From: Halosimplex carlsbadense 2-9-1
GTDB lineage: Archaea > Halobacteriota > Halobacteria > Halobacteriales > Haloarculaceae
Length of the DNA: 64,000 nucleotides
Direction: 5' to 3'
NCBI RefSeq assembly: GCF_000337455.1
Contig: NZ_AOIU01000008.1
Span: forward strand, 148,957-212,956
Part shown: in pieces, positions 15,701 to 25,623 of the stretch
Numbering within the stretch: the first letter of the stretch is position 1
Layout of the letters: each line of letters starts with the position of its first letter
Program-made: the position numbers and the translations under genes
Notes under the pieces: model-generated
Told to the model about the DNA's origin: nothing
Seen by the model: the letters and a program-made list of their open reading frames with translations, nothing else
The model's database searches: none

Positions 15701-17680
15701 ATGGAGGGATCGAACACGGCGGAATCGGACGCGGACGGAGCCGACACGGGCGACGCGTCGGGGTCGGTTCGGGGCGTCGCCGAGCGGCTGGTCCCGGGGC
15801 CGGTCCGGCGCAGCTACGCCCTGAAGTTCGCGGTCGCGATGGCAGTCGTGATCCTGCTGGTCGCGGTCGTCGGCGTCGGAAGCTACGTCCAGATCCGGGG
15901 GATCATCGAGGACGACGCGGAGCACACGCTCCGGTCGACAGCGACGCTGCAGGCCGACTCGGTCGGCGAGTGGATGACGAGCATGCGGGCGCAGGTACGT
16001 GGATTCTCGGGCTCGAACGTCTACGCCACCGAGGACCCCGAACGGATCGGCGAGACGCTGGACGCCTTGCGGGCACAGGCCAGTACGGACGTGGCGGGGA
16101 TCCACTACGTCGACGCCGACGGGACGGTCCTCGCGAGCACGGTCGCCGACGTGGAGGGGAGCGCGGTCGACACGAGGCGCCCGGAGTGGACGGCGCCGAT
16201 CGCGGCGGCGCGGAACGCGTCGGGCGGCGAGTGGCGCGTCGGCGTCTCGGACCGGGCCTACGAGTCCAACGGTCGCCTGCTGATGGCCTTCGCCGGACGG
16301 GTCCGCGTCGGCGAGGGCGTACTCGTCGTCGTCGGTGACGTGCGCGGCGACTTCGAACAGCTCCACCGGGCCCGCTCGATCGTCCGGACGCAGCTGCTGA
16401 ACCCCGAGGGGCGGAACGTGTTCGCCTCCCGGCAGACGGCGCCGAGCCCGTTGGCGGAGACGGCTGCCTTCGAGCGGGCGGTCGCGGGGGAGTCGGCGAG
16501 CCGCGAGCGGGCCTCGGACGTGGTCGCGTTCGCGCCGGTCCCCGACAGCCCGTGGGTCGTCGTGACCGAGGCGCCCAAGTCGCAGCTCTACCAGGCCAGC
16601 GAGACGGTCGGGCGGAACGTGGTCGTCCTCGTCGTCGCCTCGATCACGACGCTGGCGGTCGTCGGGTTCGTCCTCGGCCGCGGGACCGTCGTCCCGCTGC
16701 GCCGGCTGCGCCGGCGCGCGGAAGCCATGGCGGACGGCGACCTCGACGTGGACCTCTCGACGAGCCGCGAGGACGAGATCGGACGGCTGTTCGTCGCGTT
16801 CGACAACATGCGCGAGGCGCTGCGGAGCCAGATCCGGGAGGCGGAGGCGGCACGCGAGCGCACCGAACGCTCGCGGGCGGAACTACAGCGGCAGAACGAA
16901 CGGCTCGACCAGTTCGCCAGCACCGTCAGCCACGACCTGCGCAACCCCCTGAACGTCGCCAGCGGCCACCTCCAACTGATCGATGGGAAAGTCGACGACC
17001 TCGGAGCGGAGGGCGTCGAGGCGCTGGATCCCCACGTCGAGACGATCGACGACGCCCACCTTCGGATGGAGGAGATCATCGACGACGTGCTGACGCTGGC
17101 CCGGCAGGGCCGGGACATCGAGGAGACGCAGTCGGTCGATCTGGCGACCGTCGCCCGCGACGCCTGGGCGACCGTCGACAGCGGGTCGGCGACGCTGTCG
17201 GTGCCCGAGAGCCGCACTATCGCGGCAGACCCCGACCGCCTCCGGCAGGCCTTCGAGAACTGCTTCCGGAACGCCGTGGAACACGGTTCCACGAGCCCGG
17301 ATTCGCAGGCTCAGCAGGGCACCGACGGAGCAAGCTCCGTCGAGCCGTCGGGCGCTGACGCGCCCGACGACGCCGTCGAACACGGACTCCCCGACGACGG
17401 CACGGAGAGCGACGGGCTGACTGTCACGGTCGAACTCACCGAGGACGGCTTCGCCGTCGCCGACGACGGCGCCGGCATCCCGGCCGACACCGTCGACGAG
17501 GTCTTCGAATACGGCCACACGACCGACGAAGACGGGACCGGCTTCGGCCTCGCGATCGTCGAAACCGTCGTCGAGGCCCACGGCTGGTCGGTCGCCGTCG
17601 ACCCAGACCACGACGGCGCCCGCTTCGTCGTCTCCGACGTGTTCGACGACGCCACCGACACCGACAGCCCAGAAGGCTGA
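15701..17680 (+). CDS. Cache-HAMP sensor histidine kinase with an in-frame palindromic insertion
   Basis: A 659-residue membrane kinase. There is a first helix at about 44-65, an extracellular Cache-like sensor to about 305, a second helix at about 307-327, HAMP to about 380, and HisKA with the phosphorylated histidine near 411 (STVSHDLRNPLN). The ATPase domain has its N-box NCFRNAVEHG at about 517-526, G1 DDGAGIP near 588 and G2 GTGFGLAIV near 613. A 33-residue low-complexity stretch sits directly after the N-box and is bounded by a repeat of it (NAVEHG, then DAVEHG), encoded by the palindromic DNA at 17271-17390. No response regulator gene is adjacent. The ligand is unknown. Confidence 0.9.
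   Translation: MEGSNTAESDADGADTGDASGSVRGVAERLVPGPVRRSYALKFAVAMAVVILLVAVVGVGSYVQIRGIIEDDAEHTLRSTATLQADSVGEWMTSMRAQVRGFSGSNVYATEDPERIGETLDALRAQASTDVAGIHYVDADGTVLASTVADVEGSAVDTRRPEWTAPIAAARNASGGEWRVGVSDRAYESNGRLLMAFAGRVRVGEGVLVVVGDVRGDFEQLHRARSIVRTQLLNPEGRNVFASRQTAPSPLAETAAFERAVAGESASRERASDVVAFAPVPDSPWVVVTEAPKSQLYQASETVGRNVVVLVVASITTLAVVGFVLGRGTVVPLRRLRRRAEAMADGDLDVDLSTSREDEIGRLFVAFDNMREALRSQIREAEAARERTERSRAELQRQNERLDQFASTVSHDLRNPLNVASGHLQLIDGKVDDLGAEGVEALDPHVETIDDAHLRMEEIIDDVLTLARQGRDIEETQSVDLATVARDAWATVDSGSATLSVPESRTIAADPDRLRQAFENCFRNAVEHGSTSPDSQAQQGTDGASSVEPSGADAPDDAVEHGLPDDGTESDGLTVTVELTEDGFAVADDGAGIPADTVDEVFEYGHTTDEDGTGFGLAIVETVVEAHGWSVAVDPDHDGARFVVSDVFDDATDTDSPEG
17271..17390 (+). repeat. 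In-frame palindromic insertion in the kinase gene
   Basis: An approximate direct repeat of about 20 nt at 17271-17290 and 17371-17390 (encoding NAVEHG and DAVEHG) brackets DNA with two perfect hairpins: GACGGAGC/GCTCCGTC at 17324-17341 and GTCGGGCGC/GCGCCCGAC at 17347-17368. The period is 99 nt, so the reading frame is kept. This looks like a palindromic element that entered the coding sequence and duplicated its target, comparable to the Rickettsia palindromic elements. Confidence 0.65.
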
Positions 17681-17825
17681 CGTATCCCGCACAGAATCGC
17701 ACTCGATAACTGTTGTGTACCTTCCTACACACGGTTCGATACCTCTTATGTGCGATTCGCTTTCAGGAATCTCTACTGATAACTACGACGCTACCATTTT
17801 AGGGGTCACGCCGAAACCGACGTGT

Positions 17826-19769
17826 ATGCGAAGGCGACGGTTCCTGTCGGGCGCCGCTGCCGGGTCGCTCGCGGGCCTGGCGGGCTGTGGGGACGTTCTC
17901 GGGTCCGATGGGCGGTCGGGACCGGCGGGGCCGCCGCGGCTGTCGGTCGACGGGCGGTGGCTCACCGACCCGTCGGGGGGCCGTGTCGTCCTGCGGGGCG
18001 TGAACGTCCCCGGGCCGGTGTGGGGGCGCGAGCGGGCCGACGCCCGCGGGAAGGGGTACCGGGAGACCCTGGAACTCGCCACCGACGCCGGGGCGGGCTG
18101 GCACAGCCGCGTCCTCCGGGTTCCCGCGACGCCCCAGACCCTCGCCAACGTGGGCGTCGAGCGGTTCGCGAACGAGTATCTCGACGAGGCGGTGGCGCTG
18201 GCGGCCGAGCGGGGCGTCTACCTGCTGATCGACTATCACGCGACCGAGCGCTACGACACGGACGCCATCGACGACCGACTGCGGACGTTCTGGCGGACGG
18301 TCGCGCCGCGGTACGCCGACGAGAGCCACGTCCTCTACGAGCTGTTCAACGAGCCCACCGAGCCGGCGACGGGCGGGATCGAGGCCTGGCGGACCTGGAC
18401 TGAGTACGCCGAGCCCTGGGTACGGTTCGTCCGCGAGCGGGCGCCGGAGACGCCGGTCGTCGTCGGCTCGCCGCGGTGGTCGTCGCTGACCGCCTACGCC
18501 GCCGAGGAGCCGTTCGCCGACGACAACGTCGTCTATTCGGCCCATGTCTACCCCTCCTGGGAACCGGAGACCTGGGAGGCGACGTTCGGCGACCCGGCGC
18601 TGTCCGTGCCGGTGTTCGTCACCGAGTGGGGGTACGCCGACGACGCGAACGTCGACTCTCACTTCGCCGCCACGACGGGGTCGTGGGGTCGTCCCTTCCG
18701 GGAGTGGCTCGCCAGCCACGACAACGTCGGCTGGTGCGCCCGCGCGTTCGACTCCCAGTGGGTCCCGCCGATGTTCGACGCCGAGTGGAACCTCCGCGGG
18801 GGCGACCGGTACATGGGCGAGCTCGTCAAGCGGTGGCTGGCGGCCGAGCGCGAGCGCCACTGGCCGCCGGCGGGCGCGGACGCGCCGACCGCGACGGCGA
18901 CGCCGACCGGCCGACCGCCAGGCGCCCCGGAGAGCCTCGGCCTCTCGTCGATCGGAGAGACGGCGGCGACGCTCGTGTGGGTGGCGCCCACTGACTCGGG
19001 CGGCGACGACGTGGTGCAGTATCGTATCGCGCTCGGCGACGACGACCCGCGGGTCCTCCGCGGCTCGCGCCAGTCGTACGAGCTGACGGGGCTCAACCCG
19101 GGCGAGCGATACGCAGTGAGCGCCACCGCGGTCGACGGGGCCGGTCGCGAGTCCCGGCCCGCGACCGCCGAGTTCACGACCGCCGCGTCCGCCGAGGCGG
19201 CGGCGACGATCCCTGCCGCGGGCGACGCGCCGGCCGTCGACCGGTCGGTCGAGGACGCCTGGGCCGACACGCCGCCCCACCCGATCGACACCCGAGTCTG
19301 GGCCGAGCAGGCGTCGGACGTGACCGGCGAGTGGCGGGCGCTGTGGGACGGGCGCGCGCTGTACGTCCTCGTCACGGTGGCCGACGAGGCGGTGCTGGAC
19401 CACGACGCGGTCGAGCTGTACCTCGACCTGGCCCACGACGGCGGCGACGAGTACGACGGCGTCGACGACCTCCAGCTCGTCGTCGAGGCCGGATCCGGCC
19501 GGCTGACTCCGGGTGCCAACTCGGCCACCGTGGACCCCGTCGACGCGACCGTGACCGAGACGGGCGACGGCTGGCGGGCCGAAATCGCGGTGCCCTGGGA
19601 ACCCTACGGCGTCGCGCCCTTCGTCGGCGACCGCCTCGGCATGGACGTTCACGTCGTCGACGACGCCGAAGGGGGCATCAGGCGCGACGCGAAGGTCGCC
19701 TGGTACGACGAGTCCGACGCCGTCTGGGAGACGCCCTCGGCGATGGCCACCGTCGCGCTCGGCCGCTGA
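17826..19769 (+). CDS. Secreted lipoprotein glycoside hydrolase (GH5-like) with Fn3 and CBM9-like domains
   Basis: A 647-residue secreted enzyme. MRRRRFLSG at the N-terminus is a Tat signal and LAGC a lipobox, so it is probably a Tat-exported lipoprotein facing the medium. The catalytic domain covers about residues 40-345; the likely acid/base glutamate is in LFNEPTEP (near 174) and the nucleophile in VTEWGYADD (near 265), the GH5 pattern. After a Thr/Pro-rich linker comes a fibronectin type III domain (about 360-455), then a beta-rich DOMON/CBM9-like domain (about 465-645). GH5 enzymes cleave beta-1,4-glucans or mannans; the actual polysaccharide is not shown. ATG 17826 gives the signal peptide, the upstream frame does not. 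Confidence 0.87.
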   Translation: MRRRRFLSGAAAGSLAGLAGCGDVLGSDGRSGPAGPPRLSVDGRWLTDPSGGRVVLRGVNVPGPVWGRERADARGKGYRETLELATDAGAGWHSRVLRVPATPQTLANVGVERFANEYLDEAVALAAERGVYLLIDYHATERYDTDAIDDRLRTFWRTVAPRYADESHVLYELFNEPTEPATGGIEAWRTWTEYAEPWVRFVRERAPETPVVVGSPRWSSLTAYAAEEPFADDNVVYSAHVYPSWEPETWEATFGDPALSVPVFVTEWGYADDANVDSHFAATTGSWGRPFREWLASHDNVGWCARAFDSQWVPPMFDAEWNLRGGDRYMGELVKRWLAAERERHWPPAGADAPTATATPTGRPPGAPESLGLSSIGETAATLVWVAPTDSGGDDVVQYRIALGDDDPRVLRGSRQSYELTGLNPGERYAVSATAVDGAGRESRPATAEFTTAASAEAAATIPAAGDAPAVDRSVEDAWADTPPHPIDTRVWAEQASDVTGEWRALWDGRALYVLVTVADEAVLDHDAVELYLDLAHDGGDEYDGVDDLQLVVEAGSGRLTPGANSATVDPVDATVTETGDGWRAEIAVPWEPYGVAPFVGDRLGMDVHVVDDAEGGIRRDAKVAWYDESDAVWETPSAMATVALGR

Positions 19770-19869
19770 GCGCGGCCGGCGCGTCACCGGTTCGCAGTCG
19801 GGCGGTCGGGCGACCACTTCCGCTCCGGTCCCGACAGTCTTTAGCCGGCCGTCGGCAATCTTCGGGCAG

Positions 19870-20391
19870 ATGGCGAATTCGAACGCGAAGGGCGACCGCC
19901 GCGAGCGGGAGCTCGTCAACGAACTCGACGCGGCCGGCTTCGCGGTGATGCGCGCGCCCGCCAGCGGGAGCGCCACCGAGCGCGAACTCCCCGACGTGCT
20001 GGCCGGCGACGGCGAGGACTTCTACGCCGTCGAGGCGAAGTCGTCGGCGGGCGACCCCATCTACCTCGACGGCGAGGAGGTCGAGGCGCTCCTCTTTTTC
20101 TCGCGCAACTTCGGCGCCAAACCCCGCATCGGCGTCCGCTTCGACCGCGAGGACTGGTACTTCTTCCACCCCGGCGACGAGGCCGTCCACGTCACCGACG
20201 GCGGCAACTACCGCGTCAAGAAGGAGACCGCGCTGGCCCACGGCGTCGACTTCGACGAACTCGTCGGCCACTCCGAGAAGGTCACCTTAGACGAGGTGGC
20301 CGACGACGGCCCCGACCAGGGAACCCTCGACGTGCTCTCGGCGTTCGAACGCGGCGACCTCTCGAAGGAGGAAGCCGCCGAGATGCTGTAG
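19870..20391 (+). CDS. hjc: Holliday junction resolvase Hjc
   Basis: A 173-residue archaeal resolvase that nicks four-way DNA junctions late in recombination. Catalytic residues of the PD-(D/E)XK fold are present: Glu12 in RREREL, Asp42 in LPDVL, and Glu55-x-Lys57 in VEAKSS. The conserved segment [25 protein letters not shown] follows. A C-terminal extension of about 40 residues ends in an [15 protein letters not shown] helix, common in haloarchaeal Hjc. A CTTTAG box about 28 nt upstream supports this start. It lies near priL, so the region is rich in DNA maintenance genes, though the genes are not in one operon. Confidence 0.93.
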   Translation: MANSNAKGDRRERELVNELDAAGFAVMRAPASGSATERELPDVLAGDGEDFYAVEAKSSAGDPIYLDGEEVEALLFFSRNFGAKPRIGVRFDREDWYFFHPGDEAVHVTDGGNYRVKKETALAHGVDFDELVGHSEKVTLDEVADDGPDQGTLDVLSAFERGDLSKEEAAEML

Positions 20392-20542
20392 CGTCGCGGT
20401 CCCCCGACGGGCCCGCGCTCGACCCCCCGGTTTCGTCTCGAACCCACCCCACCGCGGGCCGGAGGCGCGGCTCGCCGGCGTCGAAGACGGTCTCGTGCCC
20501 GGACACGAAGCGGACGACGGGACGCGGTCCGCCGGGTCGCCG

Positions 20543-21205
20543 CTACGCCGTGGCGCGCTCACGCAGATCTCGGTCGACGACCGCGGCGTCGTCGACCCGC
20601 TGCAGCCGTGACAGGGGAAACGAGTAGCGGCGCGGCGACTCCCGGCGGGCGAGGTCGCCCAGATACACCGCTTCGACCACCAGATCGTCGAGGGGGTAGC
20701 CCTCGTTGGTGGCGTAGTCGGCGACCGTCTCGCCGACGCCCTCGATGACGACCTCGTGCGCCCGCTCGGGCGTGACGCGGGCGACGACGAGCCGGTCGTC
20801 CGTTTCCCGGTCGCGAACCACGTCGCCGGGCTCCAGCCGGCAGGCCCCGCAGAGGTCGGGGGCTCCCTCGCTCTCGGGGACGAAGGTGTCGACGCCGCAG
20901 GCGTCGCAGACGGCCGCGCGCTTGCCCGGAGCGGGCACTCGGCGGGTGGTGATCTCGATGGCGACGCGCCGGCGGTGTTTGCACCGCTCGCCGCGGATCT
21001 GGTAGTCGGGGCAGGTACAGGTGCCCGCGGGGAGGTCGACGACGTAGGTCGCGCCGCTGGCGCTGTCGACGGCGTAGCGGCCGCCGCCCAGCGGGCGGAC
21101 GGCCATGCGCTCGGTCCAGGCGCGGGCGGCCCGCTCGTCGAGCCGCCGAACGTCCGGTGCGAGTGCGGTCTTTCGGACCTGGGTAGGGGTACGTGATTCG
21201 GACAT
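20543..21205 (-). CDS. SWIM zinc-finger protein
   Basis: A 220-residue soluble protein. The SWIM motif CTCPDYQIRGERCKH (about residues 61-75) gives the CxC...CxH zinc-binding pattern, and two further cysteine pairs (CDACG and CGAC) lie at about 97-120, which could make a second zinc ribbon. A C-terminal half of about 100 residues with repeated VV-rich strands has no family I can name. The ATG at 21205 opens with MSESRTPTQVRK; the longer form from 21268 has no support. SWIM proteins are often tied to recombination mediators of the Rad51-paralogue type, but no such link is visible here. Confidence 0.8.
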   Translation of the reverse strand: MSESRTPTQVRKTALAPDVRRLDERAARAWTERMAVRPLGGGRYAVDSASGATYVVDLPAGTCTCPDYQIRGERCKHRRRVAIEITTRRVPAPGKRAAVCDACGVDTFVPESEGAPDLCGACRLEPGDVVRDRETDDRLVVARVTPERAHEVVIEGVGETVADYATNEGYPLDDLVVEAVYLGDLARRESPRRYSFPLSRLQRVDDAAVVDRDLRERATA

Positions 21206-21395
21206 AGGCGTTCGGACGCTGGTGTTTATCGCTGTCGCGTCCACTCGAAACGTAGGTTCCGAACGCACCTAACTCCATCGCGGGTGTGCGCGCGCGGTGC
21301 CGGCGGTCGACGACGCCGATGCGTCGGCGGCCGGTCGGTGACCAGTGAACGCGCGCTTCGAAGCGCTTTTGCCCGGGCCGGGGAAATCCACGGCC

Positions 21396-21644
21396 ATGGA
21401 AATCGACCGGAAGTTCGCCGTCGAACTCGGTATCTCGGCGGCCTCGGTCGTCTTGTTCGTCGGTGCGGCCTACGTCGTCAGTTCCAACTACGCCGACCCC
21501 GCCAACGTGACCGACAACGGCTCGGCTGCGCCCGTACTCCAGCCCGACGGGGGGCTCGTCATGGTCGGCGTCGTCGGCCTGTTCGTCCTCATCATGGCCG
21601 TCGCCGGACTGATCCTGTACCGGGCGAGCTTCGACGAGGCGTAG
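21396..21644 (+). CDS. Small two-helix membrane protein
   Basis: An 82-residue protein with a charged start MEIDRKF, two hydrophobic helices at about 9-31 (AVELGISAASVVLFVGAAYVV) and 51-75 (GLVMVGVVGLFVLIMAVAGLIL), and a short loop between. Such small haloarchaeal proteins are widespread and of unknown function; I recall a DUF7472-type annotation for similar sequences but cannot confirm it. ATG 21396 is preferred because the upstream extension is unlike the family. It is divergent from the SWIM gene. Confidence 0.65.
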   Translation: MEIDRKFAVELGISAASVVLFVGAAYVVSSNYADPANVTDNGSAAPVLQPDGGLVMVGVVGLFVLIMAVAGLILYRASFDEA

Positions 21645-21672
21645 ACGCCCTCCGCCGTCGCGCCGGAACCGC

Positions 21673-22872
21673 TCAGGCTTCGGCGTCTTCGGCTTCCCCG
21701 TCTTCTGCGTCTTCGGCTTCTCCGTCCTCGGGGTCCTCGCTCTCTCCGTCCCCGTCCTCGCGCGCTTCGCGCCAGTCGGTCAGGTCGTCCTCCTCGGCCT
21801 CGTCGAGCTGATGTTCGTAGTAGTTCAGCGGGTGAGACTCGTTGATCTCGTCTTTACAGATCTCGTCTTTGCCGATGCAGTCGCCGTAGGACTGCATCGT
21901 CGCACAGGCGGGCGGGGAGTAGTCCGTCGGGCTGGTCGCCCCGCGGATGTGGTCGACCTGATAGCGGGTCGCCTCCTCGCCGAAGCCCGGGTTGACCTCG
22001 AAGATATCGACGATCTCGTCGGTCGTCATACCGATGCTGGTCAGAAAGGAAGCGATGGCGAATCGCGAGTGGTGTTCGAGGTGGTCGCCCTGCTGGACCT
22101 GGTCGAGGAGGTGTTTCATGCAGGGCGGGAACAGCTCGGGAACGACGGTGTCGATGTCGCGGGTGAGGTCGAGCTCGGAGAGCCGCTCGCGGAGGTTCTC
22201 GGCTTCCTCGGCGAGTTCGTCGGCGATGGTCTCGGGGACCGAGAGGGGGAGGCCGTCGTCGACGCGGTGACGGACGGCCTGGCGCAACAGGGTGAGGAGC
22301 TCCTCGCCGTCGACCAGCACCTCGCCGTCGGCGAGCGCGCGGTTGACCAGGCGCCACTCGTCGCCTCGCTGGTCGGCGACCAGGTCGAGGTACGTTCCCA
22401 CTTCGACGTGGAACTCCCGGGAGGCGCCGTCGCTGACGACGGCCGAGCCGTCGCCGACGGTCCCGTCGGCCGCCCGGACGCTCCCGGACAGGTCGAACTC
22501 CGCGAGCAGTTCCCGGAGCGTGAGCCGGGGCTTGCTGGCGGATTTGAACTCCGTCGTATCGGCGAAGTCGGCGGTGAAGCGCTCGAAGGCCGTCGCGGCT
22601 TCGGCCTCGGCGTACTTGCGCGTGAGAACGTGCTCGTCGACGAGCGAGACGAGGACGCGCGCGACCGGATAGGAGAGCAGTTCGATCCGGTCGATATCGT
22701 GGCTGTCGCCGACCGCGCCGTCCTCCAGCGCCCAGACCACGCGCTCGACCCCCCGTTCGACGACGGCGGCGTCCTCGGCGACCAGGGCCGCCAGGTCGAC
22801 GCCCGCCTCGCCGACGGCCTGTCGCGACTCCCCCCGCCAGGGGTACCGGGCGTGGATGGGCTCGATTCGCAT
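21673..22872 (-). CDS. priL: DNA primase large subunit PriL
   Basis: A 399-residue regulatory subunit of the archaeal/eukaryotic-type DNA primase, which with PriS makes RNA and DNA primers. The C-terminal Fe-S domain supplies four cysteines in the expected order: FPPCMKHLL (about 249), PPACATMQSYG (about 322), GDCIG (about 331) and EICK (about 337). These lie in the conserved HHSRFAIASFLTSIGMTTDEI region and after it. The N-terminal part is helical and more variable. The last 45 residues are an almost purely acidic tail with EDGEAEDAEDGEAEDAEA repeats, an odd but plausible halophilic tail. priS is not in the window. Confidence 0.93.
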   Translation of the reverse strand: MRIEPIHARYPWRGESRQAVGEAGVDLAALVAEDAAVVERGVERVVWALEDGAVGDSHDIDRIELLSYPVARVLVSLVDEHVLTRKYAEAEAATAFERFTADFADTTEFKSASKPRLTLRELLAEFDLSGSVRAADGTVGDGSAVVSDGASREFHVEVGTYLDLVADQRGDEWRLVNRALADGEVLVDGEELLTLLRQAVRHRVDDGLPLSVPETIADELAEEAENLRERLSELDLTRDIDTVVPELFPPCMKHLLDQVQQGDHLEHHSRFAIASFLTSIGMTTDEIVDIFEVNPGFGEEATRYQVDHIRGATSPTDYSPPACATMQSYGDCIGKDEICKDEINESHPLNYYEHQLDEAEEDDLTDWREAREDGDGESEDPEDGEAEDAEDGEAEDAEA

Positions 22873-23033
22873 CGACCGCTCGTTGTTCCTACCGTCGAAT
22901 AAAGCCGACGGTCAGCGGAGCGGCGTCGCCACTGGCTGGCGGTCGCGTCGGCGGGGGGGACGGTCGGCTACCGCTCGCTGCGCTGTCGACAGCGTCGACG
23001 TCGGCAGAAACGGTCGAGCGGTGCGGCGCGGGC

Positions 23034-23645
23034 TCAGTCCCGGTGGAGCGCGCGCAGTTCCTCGGCGACGGCCTCGCTGTTGTCGGCGTCGCCCTGGACG
23101 GCGCGCTTGTAGCGCTGGTACTCGCTGCGGGTGACGTGGATCTCCTCGGTTTCGCCCTGGCGGGTGACCGCCAGCCGAACGGTCCCCTGGGGGTTGTTGC
23201 GGAGCTTGAACGAGGCGACGGCCGAGAGGACGAACCACAGCGCGACGCTCCCGCCGACGAAATAGAGCATCGCCGTCGGGAACGCCATCGAGTCGCTGGC
23301 CTCGACCCACCGCTGGGGGTAGACGCGCCAGTACATGACGACGCCGGCGACGGTGATAGCGGCGCCGGCGAGCGCGCCGAGTCGCTCACGGCGGCTGGCG
23401 GGCAGGACGGCGACGACGCCGACGAACATCGCCGGGATCCCGAGCCCGGCGAGGACGCCCGCGACGCGGCGGGCGTCGGTCGTGCTCGTCGCGTCGAAGA
23501 CGGCGGCCAGGTCCGTCGTCAACACGAGGATGGCGCTCACGACGGCGAGCGCACCGACGACGAACAGACCGCCGCCCGCCGACACGCGCCGCGGGTCGCG
23601 CCCGGTCCACTCCCCGCGGTCGTAGGCTTCCGAGAGACTGGGCAT
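23034..23645 (-). CDS. Conserved haloarchaeal membrane protein
   Basis: A 203-residue membrane protein with a short N-terminal cytosolic part (MPSLSEAYDRGEWTGRDPRRVS), then about four to five hydrophobic helices (roughly 24-47, 62-82, 88-106, 123-146). The C-terminal 50 residues form a soluble domain with GTVRLAVTRQGETEEIHVTRSEYQRYKRAVQ. I recall a haloarchaeal DUF (DUF7139) of this type but cannot verify the match. No function is known. The stop and the PriL start are 161 nt apart; the gap holds nothing recognisable. Confidence 0.7.
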   Translation of the reverse strand: MPSLSEAYDRGEWTGRDPRRVSAGGGLFVVGALAVVSAILVLTTDLAAVFDATSTTDARRVAGVLAGLGIPAMFVGVVAVLPASRRERLGALAGAAITVAGVVMYWRVYPQRWVEASDSMAFPTAMLYFVGGSVALWFVLSAVASFKLRNNPQGTVRLAVTRQGETEEIHVTRSEYQRYKRAVQGDADNSEAVAEELRALHRD

Positions 23646-23806
23646 AGCCGACCGTTGTCGCCCGTCCTACAAAGCTACCCGTCAGACGCGCGCACGACGC
23701 CGCCCGCGGGGAAGTCGTCGGACCGGGTCGAACCGGTTCGGGGTCGAATGGGACGTCTCCGCACGCGGTGGAAAACGGTTTAGGCCACTGGCGACGATTC
23801 AGAGGT

Positions 23807-25555
23807 ATGAGTCAGCAGGAATCGGAACCCCGCGACGGTGCGAGCGGAGTGGCCGACGACAAACCCGACGACCTCCCGAGCAGCGAGGTCACGAAAGGCG
23901 CCGAGCACGCGCCCCACCGCGCGATGTTCCGCGCGATGGGCTACGACGACGAGGACCTCTCGTCGCCGATGGTCGGCGTCGCCAACCCGGCCGCCGACAT
24001 CACGCCGTGTAACGTCCACCTCGACGACCTGGCCGACGAGGCCTACGAGGGCGTCGACGAGACGGGCGGCATGCCGATCGAGTTCGGCACCATCACCATC
24101 TCCGACGCCATCTCCATGGGCACGGAGGGCATGAAGGCCTCGCTCATCTCCCGGGAGGTCATCGCCGACTCCGTCGAACTGGTGAGCTTCGGCGAGCGCA
24201 TGGACGGGCTCGTCGTCATCGGCGGCTGCGACAAGAACATGCCCGGGATGATGATGGCCGCCATCCGCACGGACCTGCCGAGCGTCTTTCTCTACGGCGG
24301 GTCGATCATGCCCGGCGAACACGACGGCCGCGATATCACCATCCAGAACGTCTTCGAGGGCGTCGGCGCCGTCGCCGACGGTGACATGACCGAGGACGAA
24401 CTCTACGAGATGGAACAGCAGGCCTGCCCCGGCGCCGGGTCCTGTGGCGGAATGTTCACCGCCAACACCATGGCTTCGATCTCCGAGGCGATCGGCTTCG
24501 CGCCGCTGGGCAGCGCGAGCCCGCCGGCTGAAGACGAGAGCCGCTACGAGGAAGCCCGCCGGGCCGGCGAACTCGCGACCGCGGTCGTCGAGGCGCGCCG
24601 TCGCCCATCCGATTTCCTCACCCGCGAATCGTTCGAGAACGCTATCGCCCTGCAGGTCGCGATCGGCGGCTCGACCAACGCCGTGCTCCACCTGCTCGCG
24701 ATGGCCGCCGAAGCCGGCGTCGACCTGGATATCGAGGACTTCAACGAGATCAGCAAGCGCACGCCGAAGATCGCTGATCTGCAGCCCGGCGGCGAGAAGG
24801 TGATGAACGACCTCCACCAGGTGGGCGGCGTCCCGGTCGTCCTCAACGCGCTGTACGAGGCGAACCTGCTCCACGGCGAGGCACTGACCGTGACCGGCGA
24901 GACGATGGGCGAGGCGCTCGAAGCCTACGACCCGCCCGCGATCGAGGACGTCGACGCCGACTACCTCTACACCGTCGACGAGCCGAAAAACGAGCAGGGC
25001 GCGATCCGCATCCTGACGGGCAACCTCGCGCCCGAGGGCGCGGTCATCAAGATCTCCGGCGAGGAGTACCGCCGCCACGAGGGACCGGTCCGGATCTTCG
25101 ACGAGGAGAGCGAGGCGATGCGGTACGTCCAGGAAGGGGAAGTCGACAGCGGCGACGTGATCGGCATCCGCAACGAGGGGCCGCGCGGCGGTCCGGGCAT
25201 GCGTGAGATGCTCGGCGTCACGAGCGCGGTGGCCGGCCAGGGCCACGCCGACGACGTGGCGCTGTTCACCGACGGTCGCTTCTCCGGCGCGACCCGGGGC
25301 TTCTCGATCGGTCACGTCGCCCCGGAAGCGTTCGTCGGCGGCCCGATCGCCGCGCTCGAGGACGGCGACACCATCACCATCGACGTCGACGAACTCGAAC
25401 TCTCGGTCGACCTCAGCGACGAGGAGATCGAGGCGCGTCTCGAAGACTACGAGCCCGAACCGAACTACGAGTCGGGCGTGCTCGCCAAGTACCACCGCGA
25501 CTTCGGGTCTGCGGCAAACGGCGCGGTCACCAACCCCGGCGCCAAGTGGGACTAA
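23807..25555 (+). CDS. ilvD: Dihydroxy-acid dehydratase IlvD
   Basis: A 582-residue enzyme that dehydrates 2,3-dihydroxy-isovalerate or -methylvalerate to the keto acids of valine and isoleucine. The three Fe-S ligands are seen at Cys68 (TPCNVH), Cys141 (GCDKNMPGM) and Cys213 (SCGGMF). The C-terminus has the usual GGPGMREM and FTDGRFSGATRG motifs. ATG 23807 begins MSQQESEPRDG and is preceded by a GGTTTAGG box about 28 nt upstream; the GTG-type start at 23768 is less likely. It is a free-standing gene; ilvBNC are not in the window. A hairpin-T run terminator follows. Confidence 0.95.
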   Translation: MSQQESEPRDGASGVADDKPDDLPSSEVTKGAEHAPHRAMFRAMGYDDEDLSSPMVGVANPAADITPCNVHLDDLADEAYEGVDETGGMPIEFGTITISDAISMGTEGMKASLISREVIADSVELVSFGERMDGLVVIGGCDKNMPGMMMAAIRTDLPSVFLYGGSIMPGEHDGRDITIQNVFEGVGAVADGDMTEDELYEMEQQACPGAGSCGGMFTANTMASISEAIGFAPLGSASPPAEDESRYEEARRAGELATAVVEARRRPSDFLTRESFENAIALQVAIGGSTNAVLHLLAMAAEAGVDLDIEDFNEISKRTPKIADLQPGGEKVMNDLHQVGGVPVVLNALYEANLLHGEALTVTGETMGEALEAYDPPAIEDVDADYLYTVDEPKNEQGAIRILTGNLAPEGAVIKISGEEYRRHEGPVRIFDEESEAMRYVQEGEVDSGDVIGIRNEGPRGGPGMREMLGVTSAVAGQGHADDVALFTDGRFSGATRGFSIGHVAPEAFVGGPIAALEDGDTITIDVDELELSVDLSDEEIEARLEDYEPEPNYESGVLAKYHRDFGSAANGAVTNPGAKWD

Positions 25556-25591
25556 GTCGGGACCGTCCGGCGGCCGCAGGCCGCCGGTGCT

Positions 25592-25621
25592 CCGGGTCGA
25601 GTGGAACGAGACCCGGTTTTT
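25592..25621 (+). terminator. Hairpin plus T-run after ilvD
   Basis: CCGGGTC (25592-25598) pairs with GACCCGG (25610-25616), followed by TTTTT (25617-25621). A second perfect hairpin, CCGGCGGCC/GGCCGCCGG (25567-25587), stands just before it. Such features end transcription at archaeal T-rich tracts; the hairpin role in archaea is less certain. Confidence 0.6.
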
Positions 25622-25623
25622 GC

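Noticed and set aside
17799..19976. 725-codon minus-strand frame opposite the GH5 gene
   Set aside because: Arg/Pro/Gly-rich shadow. The plus strand has a Tat signal, lipobox and catalytic glutamates.
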